A stretch of 15,931 nucleotides of DNA from JBBQQK01 sp038216025 (GTDB lineage: Bacteria > Patescibacteriota > UBA1384 > XYA2-FULL-43-10 > 1-14-0-10-43-13): NCBI GenBank assembly GCA_038216025.1, contig JBBQQK010000017.1, positions 1 to 15,931 on the forward strand, given 5' to 3'. A model generated the notes under the pieces. It did not search any database. It saw only the letters and a list, made by a program, of their open reading frames with translations, and had not been told where the DNA came from. The position numbers and the translations under genes were made by a program. Positions 7,684 to 12,096 of the stretch are shown in pieces (position 1 is the first letter of the stretch; each line of letters starts with the position of its first letter).

Positions 7684-8390
7684 TATTTGTCTCCCTCTTC
7701 GGTCTCTGATTCAACTGTTTCTGCTTTTACTGTTTTAGCAGGCTTTAATTCTTTTATTTCTTCTTTTCGAAAACTATAAAATTCATTGTATTTAAGGAGC
7801 GCATCTTTGGAGATGAGTACCAAACTTGATGACATAAGGTTAACAACGTCTAGTTTGCTAGGTGTCATGATGTTAACGCCGGCAATGTTTCTGAAAGACA
7901 TAATAGTGTTAGCATCGGTAGGCATAACGATGACAGCTACTTTACCAATAGCATCAAAGTTATTTACAATTTCTGCAGCATTCTTAGTCTTAATCTCCTC
8001 GAGAGTAAGGTTGTCGATGGTTCTGACTTTTTCGTCTCGGATTAAATCAGCTAGTATGCCAAAGATAACTTGCTTTTTCTGTTTAGAATTCATACGAATA
8101 CGGAAGTTCTTTTCATTGTGAGGACCGAAAGTTACGCCGCCACCAACCCAAAGTGGTGATCTTGTCGAGCCGGCTCTGGCGTTACCGGTGCCTTTTTGTT
8201 TGTATGGTTTGCGTCCACCACCAGATACCTCGCTTCGGTCTTTGGTATTTGCGACTGGGAATCGGAGTGCTGCACGCAAGTAGTTGATATATAAAGTAAC
8301 AGCTTCAGCAGAAACTTTCATATCAAATTCAGATGGCAATGCCAATTCTGTCTTTTTCTCGGCTTTTTGGTTGTAAACTGCTAGGTTCAT
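7683..8390 (-). CDS. rplD: Large-subunit ribosomal protein L4
   Basis: L4 shares the tunnel constriction with L22; in E. coli it also regulates the S10 operon. The extended loop that enters the tunnel is visible as GGGRKPYKQKGTGNARAGS (residues 57-75), followed by the SPLWVGGGVTFGP motif. The product has 235 residues, longer than E. coli L4 (201) because of an acidic C-terminal tail (TVESETEEGDK). A short GAAG precedes the ATG at close spacing, so the ribosome binding site is weak. It follows rplC by 39 bases. Confidence 0.98.
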   Translation of the reverse strand: MNLAVYNQKAEKKTELALPSEFDMKVSAEAVTLYINYLRAALRFPVANTKDRSEVSGGGRKPYKQKGTGNARAGSTRSPLWVGGGVTFGPHNEKNFRIRMNSKQKKQVIFGILADLIRDEKVRTIDNLTLEEIKTKNAAEIVNNFDAIGKVAVIVMPTDANTIMSFRNIAGVNIMTPSKLDVVNLMSSSLVLISKDALLKYNEFYSFRKEEIKELKPAKTVKAETVESETEEGDK

Positions 8391-8429
8391 ATCTTCTATA
8401 TTTATTATTAATGGTTCTATATTTATTGA

Positions 8430-9128
8430 TTATTCTTCGATCTTAACTTCTTCGGTTTTTTCTTCTTTGTCTTCTTTTTCTGCTTTGTCAGCTTCAAGCA
8501 TTCTCTCTTGAGCCAATCTTTCTTCTTCTGCTGCGTAATCCACTTCTTCCTCAGCAATTTCTCCTTCGCCGTAAACTCTTAATATAGATTTTACAGGGCC
8601 AGGAATTGATCCCTTGATCAACATTATTTCATCGTCTAAATCAATAACTTTGAGGTTTTTAATGGTAACGTTTTTTGCGCCCATATGTCCTGGCATCTTT
8701 TTACCCAAAACAACTCTTTGAGGATATCCGCCACCGATTGAACCAGGTTGGCGAACATTGTTTGAGCCATGAGATACAGGACCGCGAGAAAAATCATGTC
8801 TTTTGATAGTGCCAGCGAAACCCTTACCCTTACCTTGACCTTCAACAGTTACGATTTCGTCCTTTTTGAACTGTTTTAAAGCGATACTATTACCAACTTT
8901 ATATCTTTTTGCTGATTTAACACGGAATTCAGAGATCTTAGCTAGCTTTTCTTTGTCATTGTATTTCTTAAACCCAGCAACTTGAACAGCCTCATAACCA
9001 TCTTTTTCTTTGGTTTTGATAGCTGACACTTTGCATTCTAAAGGTTTAACGATGGTTACGGCAAAATTACGGCCTTCTTCATCGAATACACGAGTCATTC
9101 CAACTTTTCTTGCTAAGATAAATTTCAT
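8430..9128 (-). CDS. rplC: Large-subunit ribosomal protein L3 with acidic C-terminal extension
   Basis: L3 initiates 50S assembly and reaches the peptidyl transferase centre. The start MKFILARKVGMTRVFDEEG and the loop VRQPGSIGGGYPQRVVLGKK, followed by MPGHMGAKNVT, are diagnostic. The product has 232 residues against about 209 in E. coli; the excess is a Glu/Lys-rich tail from about residue 193 onwards. There is no Shine-Dalgarno: the start is preceded by AATATT, the same context as rplB and rplN. It is separated from rpsJ by a structured 439-base gap, unlike the tight rpsJ-rplC spacing of most S10 operons. Confidence 0.98.
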   Translation of the reverse strand: MKFILARKVGMTRVFDEEGRNFAVTIVKPLECKVSAIKTKEKDGYEAVQVAGFKKYNDKEKLAKISEFRVKSAKRYKVGNSIALKQFKKDEIVTVEGQGKGKGFAGTIKRHDFSRGPVSHGSNNVRQPGSIGGGYPQRVVLGKKMPGHMGAKNVTIKNLKVIDLDDEIMLIKGSIPGPVKSILRVYGEGEIAEEEVDYAAEEERLAQERMLEADKAEKEDKEEKTEEVKIEE

Positions 9129-9179
9129 AATATTCTGATCACATCTAATAACTAATTTATGCTCTTGTTTTCAAGCGTT

Positions 9180-9211
9180 AGTGAGAAATTAACCTGGATT
9201 AAATTCTCACT
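9180..9211. repeat. Inverted repeat 1 upstream of rplC
   Basis: Arms AGTGAGAA (9180-9187) and TTCTCACT (9204-9211) pair perfectly; after one mismatch, inner TTAA/TTAA arms also pair. It is the first of four consecutive inverted repeats between the tRNA-like element and rplC. Confidence 0.6.
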
Positions 9212-9228
9212 GCGGTCGAAATAGTTGT

Positions 9229-9261
9229 GAGTGAGACCGATGGTCAGGATCGATCTCACTC
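9229..9261. repeat. Inverted repeat 2 upstream of rplC
   Basis: Arms GAGTGAGA (9229-9236) and TCTCACTC (9254-9261) pair perfectly, and after one mismatch CGAT/ATCG continue the stem, leaving a 7-base loop. It contains one copy of the nonamer GGATCGATC (9247-9255), which recurs in the next repeat. Confidence 0.6.
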
Positions 9262-9266
9262 GTGGG

Positions 9267-9298
9267 CTTCTGACGTTTGAGGGATCGATCGTCAGAAG
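9267..9298. repeat. Inverted repeat 3 upstream of rplC
   Basis: Perfect 9-bp arms CTTCTGACG (9267-9275) and CGTCAGAAG (9290-9298) enclose 14 bases. The second copy of GGATCGATC is at 9282-9290 and contains the palindrome ATCGAT. Confidence 0.6.
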
Positions 9299-9314
9299 AA
9301 TGTAAAGTGTGAGG

Positions 9315-9340
9315 TTAGAGGGTTCAGTCGAACCCTCTAA
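9315..9340. repeat. Inverted repeat 4, 11-bp perfect stem
   Basis: TTAGAGGGTTC (9315-9325) and GAACCCTCTAA (9330-9340) form an 11-bp stem with a 4-base loop. Neither strand has a convincing T-run after it, so I do not call it a terminator. The GGGTTCGACTGAACCC core resembles REP-like elements, and superficially a tRNA T-arm. Confidence 0.65.
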
Positions 9341-9352
9341 AAGTCTTTTGCG

Positions 9353-9428
9353 CGCGGCTCCTGGTTTCGAACCAATTCTCTCCTACTCGGAGCGCATTAT
9401 CCATAATGCTATACCGTTTTTGTGCCGC
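9353..9428 (-). tRNA. Degenerate tRNA-like element (possible tRNA pseudogene)
   Basis: Read on the minus strand, GCGGC (9424-9428) pairs with GCCGC (9354-9358) and encloses three hairpins. GCAT..ATGC has a GG-containing loop preceded by TA, like a D-arm and box A. CTCC..GGAG has a five-base loop. TTGG..CCAG carries TTCGAAA, with the box-B-like word GGTTCGAAACC. A canonical tRNA cannot be folded: about 10 extra bases lie between the 5' acceptor strand and the D-arm-like hairpin, the middle hairpin lacks a proper 7-base anticodon loop with U33, and no CCA is encoded. Read in another register, the first hairpin could show GGA with a long variable arm (serine-like), but its loop is then 8 bases. 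It is a relic or tRNA mimic rather than a confident tRNA. Confidence 0.3.
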
Positions 9429-9434
9429 AAATGA

Positions 9435-9457
9435 TTAGTCAATATAGGATTGACTAA
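9435..9457. repeat. Inverted repeat beside the tRNA-like element
   Basis: Perfect 9-bp arms TTAGTCAAT (9435-9443) and ATTGACTAA (9449-9457) with a 5-base loop lie immediately upstream, in the minus-strand sense, of the tRNA-like element. It could be a processing hairpin or a weak terminator stem; no T-run follows. Confidence 0.5.
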
Positions 9458-9547
9458 CTCATTAACTCACAAAAAGAATATTAAGCCTTGGATCACGCCT
9501 TTGTTGAGGCTGATTTCCACGACTTGTAACTCAAGGTGCAAATGAAT

Positions 9548-9563
9548 CTTCCTATATAGGAAG
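9548..9563. repeat. Perfect 16-bp palindrome after rpsJ
   Basis: CTTCCTATATAGGAAG is its own reverse complement and begins four bases past the rpsJ stop codon. Further towards rplC are AGCC/GGCT pairing segments followed by a T-rich stretch on the minus strand, a possible weak terminator for the tuf-rpsJ unit. I could not establish one. Confidence 0.5.
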
Positions 9564-9567
9564 CATA

Positions 9568-9891
9568 CTACATTTTAATCTCAATGTCAACGCCGTGAGG
9601 CAAATCTAAGCTCATCAAATTGTCGATGGTTTTTGAGCTTGGATTTAGAATGTCGATCAATCTTTTGTGAACTCTCATCTCAAACTGCTCTCTTGAGTCT
9701 TTGTGTACGTGTGGAGATTTGATTACGGTAACGACGCTTCTTTCTGTTGGAAGAGGCACTGGACCCGCAACTTTGGCTCCTGATCGTACAGCAGTTTTGA
9801 TGATTTGATCAGCAGATTTATCGATAATTCGATAATCATAAGCTTTTAGCTTGATTCTAATTTTCTGTTTAACTGTGCTTTTTTCTGCCAT
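9568..9891 (-). CDS. rpsJ: Small-subunit ribosomal protein S10
   Basis: S10 assembles late into the 30S head; as NusE it also links ribosomes to transcription antitermination. The 107 residues have the family core IRIKLKAYDYRIIDKSADQI at positions 11-30, the VPLPTERSVVTVIKSPHVHK segment and the REQFEMRVHKRLIDI helix, ending in LPHGVDIEIKM. The length is close to the usual 102-105. No Shine-Dalgarno is visible. It lies 137 bases downstream of tuf behind a stable hairpin, and its separation from rplC is unusual. Confidence 0.98.
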   Translation of the reverse strand: MAEKSTVKQKIRIKLKAYDYRIIDKSADQIIKTAVRSGAKVAGPVPLPTERSVVTVIKSPHVHKDSREQFEMRVHKRLIDILNPSSKTIDNLMSLDLPHGVDIEIKM

Positions 9892-9915
9892 TCTATTTGG
9901 TTTTGTTTAATATTT

Positions 9916-9950
9916 TTCGTGCGAGGAAGAAGAGTCTTCCCCGCTGCGAA
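9916..9950 (-). promoter_or_regulatory. Stable hairpin in the tuf-rpsJ gap (leader or processing element)
   Basis: In the minus-strand RNA, GCGGGGAAGA (9935-9944) pairs with TCTTCCTCGC (9921-9930) around a CTCT loop, with one G-U pair. Outer TTCG/CGAA arms add four pairs across a small bulge. No T-run follows, so it is not an intrinsic terminator. Its position in front of rpsJ recalls the L4-controlled S10 leader of E. coli, but that parallel is inference only. Confidence 0.5.
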
Positions 9951-9975
9951 CTATATTAGTTGACTTGCGTCTCTA

Positions 9976-10055
9976 ATTATTTAGTAATTTTAGTTACTAC
10001 ACCCTTCGACTACACTCAGGGTTTCGTATTATTTAGTAATTTTAGTTACTACACC
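9976..10055. repeat. 28-bp direct repeat duplicating the tuf 3' end, flanking a REP-like palindrome
   Basis: Bases 9976-10003 and 10028-10055 are identical over 28 bp. The second copy includes the last codons and stop of tuf; the first lies in the intergenic DNA beyond. The 24 bases between them, together with the repeat edge, form the imperfect palindrome CCCTTCGACTACACTCAGGG (10002-10021). This resembles the REP-like word CCTGAGCGTAGTCGAAGG, which I recall from many bacterial genomes. The layout looks like an insertion with a target duplication, or a tandem duplication around the palindrome. Confidence 0.75.
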
Positions 10056-11207
10056 AGCACCAACGGTCTTGCCACCTTCTCGGATAGCGAATTTAAGACC
10101 TTCGTCCATAGCGATTGGTTGAATAAGTTTTACTCTTACTTTAGTATTGTCCCCAGGCATGATCATCTCTTGATCGAACTCGAGTTCGCCGGTTACGTCG
10201 GTAGTTCTAATATAGAATTGTGGTTTGTAACCTTTGAAGAATGGGCTGTGTCGTCCGCCTTCATCTTTGGTCAAAGCGTAAATTTCAGCTTCAAATTCAG
10301 TATGAGGAGTGATTGAACCAGGTTTTGCAATAACTTGACCTCTTTCAACGTCTTCTCTTTCAATACCGCGAAGAAGTAGTCCGACATTGTCGCCAGCTTG
10401 ACCGGAATCAAGTTGCTTGTGGAACATTTCAACACCAGTACAAACTGTAGTATGGGTTTTTCTGATACCGACGATTTCAACTTGGTCATTGATCTTAACT
10501 GCGCCTTGTTCGATTCTACCAGTGCAAACTGTGCCTCGGCCTTTGATTGAGAAAACATCTTCAATAGGCATAAGGAATGGCTTGTCAATTTCTCTTTTTG
10601 GTTCTGGAATAAAGCTATCGATAGCTGTCATTAATTCCCAAATTGCTTCTTCGTATTTAGCATCACCTTCGAGGGCTTTTAGAGCTGAACCTCTGATGAT
10701 TGGAGCGTTGTCGCCATCAAATTTGTATTTTGTCAAAAGTTCTCTAACTTCCATCTCAACTAGGTCTAGAAGCTCAGGATCATCTACCATGTCGCATTTA
10801 TTCAAGAATACAACGATTGATGGAACGCCGATCTGATTTGCAAGAAGAATGTGCTCTCTTGTCTGAGGCATAGGGCCATCAGCAGCTGATACTACTAGAA
10901 TAGCACCGTCCATTTGGGCAGCGCCAGTAATCATGTTTTTAACATAATCAGCGTGTCCAGGACAGTCTACGTGAGCGTAGTGTCTTTTTTCTGTTTCATA
11001 CTCTTGATGAGAAGTAGCGATAGTAATACCGCGTTCTCTCTCTTCAGGAGCGTTGTCGATATCCGCAAAGTTTCTTGCGGCGGCCAAGCCCTTTTTAGCA
11101 AGAACTTGAGTGATAGCGGCAGTTAATGTGGTCTTACCATGGTCAACGTGACCGATAGTACCGACATTAACGTGTGGCTTAGTTCTTTGGTACTTTTCTG
11201 CAGCCAT
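10029..11207 (-). CDS. tuf: Elongation factor Tu
   Basis: EF-Tu carries aminoacyl-tRNA to the ribosomal A site as a ternary complex with GTP. The 392 residues cover all three domains. The G motifs are intact: GHVDHGKT (19-26), RGITI in switch I near 59-63, DCPGH (81-85, with the catalytic His85 equivalent), NKCD (136-139) and GSAL (173-176). Domains II and III follow, with the family ending FAIREGGKTVGAGVV. GGAG lies about 9 bases before the ATG. The gene has its own upstream promoter signals in the gap to fusA. Its last codons are duplicated just past the stop. Confidence 0.99.
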   Translation of the reverse strand: MAAEKYQRTKPHVNVGTIGHVDHGKTTLTAAITQVLAKKGLAAARNFADIDNAPEERERGITIATSHQEYETEKRHYAHVDCPGHADYVKNMITGAAQMDGAILVVSAADGPMPQTREHILLANQIGVPSIVVFLNKCDMVDDPELLDLVEMEVRELLTKYKFDGDNAPIIRGSALKALEGDAKYEEAIWELMTAIDSFIPEPKREIDKPFLMPIEDVFSIKGRGTVCTGRIEQGAVKINDQVEIVGIRKTHTTVCTGVEMFHKQLDSGQAGDNVGLLLRGIEREDVERGQVIAKPGSITPHTEFEAEIYALTKDEGGRHSPFFKGYKPQFYIRTTDVTGELEFDQEMIMPGDNTKVRVKLIQPIAMDEGLKFAIREGGKTVGAGVVTKITK

Positions 11208-11299
11208 TTAATGTCTCCGTTTCTTATTAATTAGTTAATTGGTAAATTTTAACTTTTCATTGATGGAATTACAATGACAAAATTATTGCTTTCTAAGTG

Positions 11300-11328
11300 A
11301 TATTAACATATTGCTAAACATTTTGCAA
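11300..11328 (-). promoter_or_regulatory. Candidate sigma70 promoter for tuf (extended -10)
   Basis: On the minus strand TTGCAA (11323-11328) is followed after 17 bases by TAATAT (11300-11305). A TG one base ahead of the -10 hexamer gives an extended -10 element. It lies about 90 bases upstream of the tuf start. Each hexamer matches consensus at four of six positions, with ideal spacing. Confidence 0.55.
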
Positions 11329-11356
11329 CACATATAGTTGGATAAAAGACTATTTA

Positions 11357-11385
11357 TTTATACCTTTCTCGGATAATAAAAACAA
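11357..11385 (-). promoter_or_regulatory. Second candidate promoter upstream of tuf
   Basis: TTGTTT (11380-11385) and TATAAA (11357-11362) on the minus strand are separated by 17 bases. It lies just behind the first candidate and back-to-back with the plus-strand promoter. The AT-rich background makes a chance match possible. Confidence 0.35.
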
Positions 11386-11394
11386 CTTTTTTTG

Positions 11395-11423
11395 TTTACG
11401 CCGTCCAAATATTAGGCTATAAT
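11395..11423 (+). promoter_or_regulatory. Strong plus-strand promoter, divergent from tuf
   Basis: TTTACG (11395-11400) and a perfect TATAAT (11418-11423) are separated by 17 bases on the plus strand. Transcription would start near 11430 and run away from tuf towards the fusA 3' end, through a region with no convincing gene. It is the best -10 match in the window and the only strong signal on this strand. Confidence 0.55.
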
Positions 11424-11429
11424 CTCGCT

Positions 11430-11640
11430 ATGTGCACTGACCGATTGAGAAGGAGAGCTATTTTGAGGTGATCATGCAACAGGGTTTGTTCGGAGCCCCT
11501 TGAGGGCACTCTCTTGCTTGTCCTTTTGGGCAGCAACCATATCTTACCTCGACCAAAACTTAGAAAGTAGGTGTCTTTATGACCTCAAAGATTTGCTTAG
11601 TGCTACTTTTTCTAATCACTGTGATAGCTCTTTACGACTA
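11430..11640 (+). ncRNA. Putative structured noncoding RNA downstream of the plus-strand promoter
   Basis: No credible protein is encoded, but the plus strand folds well. GAGGT near 11465 pairs with ACCTC near 11548 and flanking TTTT/AAAA extend the stem. Inside are GGGTTT..GAGCCC, GCCC..GGGC and the bulged hairpin TTGCT-GTCC..GGGC-AGCAA with a TTTT loop. I checked from memory the conserved cores of tmRNA, RNase P, SRP RNA and common riboswitches and found none; 6S RNA cannot be excluded. The 3' end is unknown, and the end given is only where the structured part fades. Confidence 0.3.
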
Positions 11641-11649
11641 CTGCTAAAT

Positions 11650-11930
11650 GTCATTGCGATATCATTAAGCGAAGCGAATGAAGAAGCAATCTATCATCAA
11701 AAGCTCCAGAGATTCTTCACCTCACCTGGCGATACTCAGAATGACAAAACAGGATGGTGACAATCTTCCATAACGCAAAATTGTAGGGGTTGGGGGAAGT
11801 AAAGTCCCTCTCCTTTACAAGGAGAGGTTAGGTGAGGTTGTAATACCCCCTCTTAATCTCCCCCTACCTTAAGGGGAGAAATGGTGATAGATTGCTTTGC
11901 CGCTCGTTTTGTTCGTTGGCTCGCAATGAC
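11650..11930. mobile_element. MITE-like composite repeat with imperfect terminal inverted repeats
   Basis: The left end (11650-11696) and right end (11885-11930) are inverted copies. The outer GTCATTGCGA and inner AGCAATCTATCA words match exactly, with diverged sequence between. The interior holds an AATGACA end (11740-11746) that mirrors TGTCATT at 11649-11655. It also holds two strong hairpins, CCTCTCCTT/AAGGAGAGG (11807-11827) and TCTCCCC/GGGGAGA (11857-11879). No transposase is encoded. The words resemble dispersed intergenic repeats I recall from other bacterial genomes. Confidence 0.55.
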
Positions 11931-12014
11931 CATGTTTTATTGTTCGAGTCTCACTGAAAGTGAGTCGAGAATATATAAGCTTCTCGGCCGGGCTTAAAGA
12001 TCATTAAAATCTTC

Positions 12015-12051
12015 AAAAAAGAACGCCTCTCAGGAGAAACGCTCTTTTTTT
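12015..12051. terminator. Bidirectional terminator between fusA and the plus-strand unit
   Basis: An A-tract (12015-12020) and a T-tract (12045-12051) flank an interrupted stem (AAAAAGA/TCTTTTT, CG/CG, TCT/AGA) with a small loop. Because the tracts lie on both sides it can act on either strand: it would end fusA transcription 46 bases past the stop, and the transcript from the plus-strand promoter near 11430. Confidence 0.6.
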
Positions 12052-12096
12052 ATTTATCACTAGAGGTCTTACTGCAATGACATTAAATATTTGTAC

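Noticed and set aside
9315..9340. Intrinsic terminator at the 11-bp stem
   Set aside because: The stem is strong, but neither strand has an adjacent T-run, so it was listed as an inverted repeat instead.
10417..10836. Plus-strand ORF of 139 codons inside tuf
   Set aside because: Antisense to a strongly conserved EF-Tu gene, with no start signals.
11500..11760. Plus-strand ORF of 86 codons downstream of the strong promoter
   Set aside because: No ribosome binding site, and it runs into the MITE-like repeat for its C-terminal half. It is more likely chance reading of a noncoding transcript.
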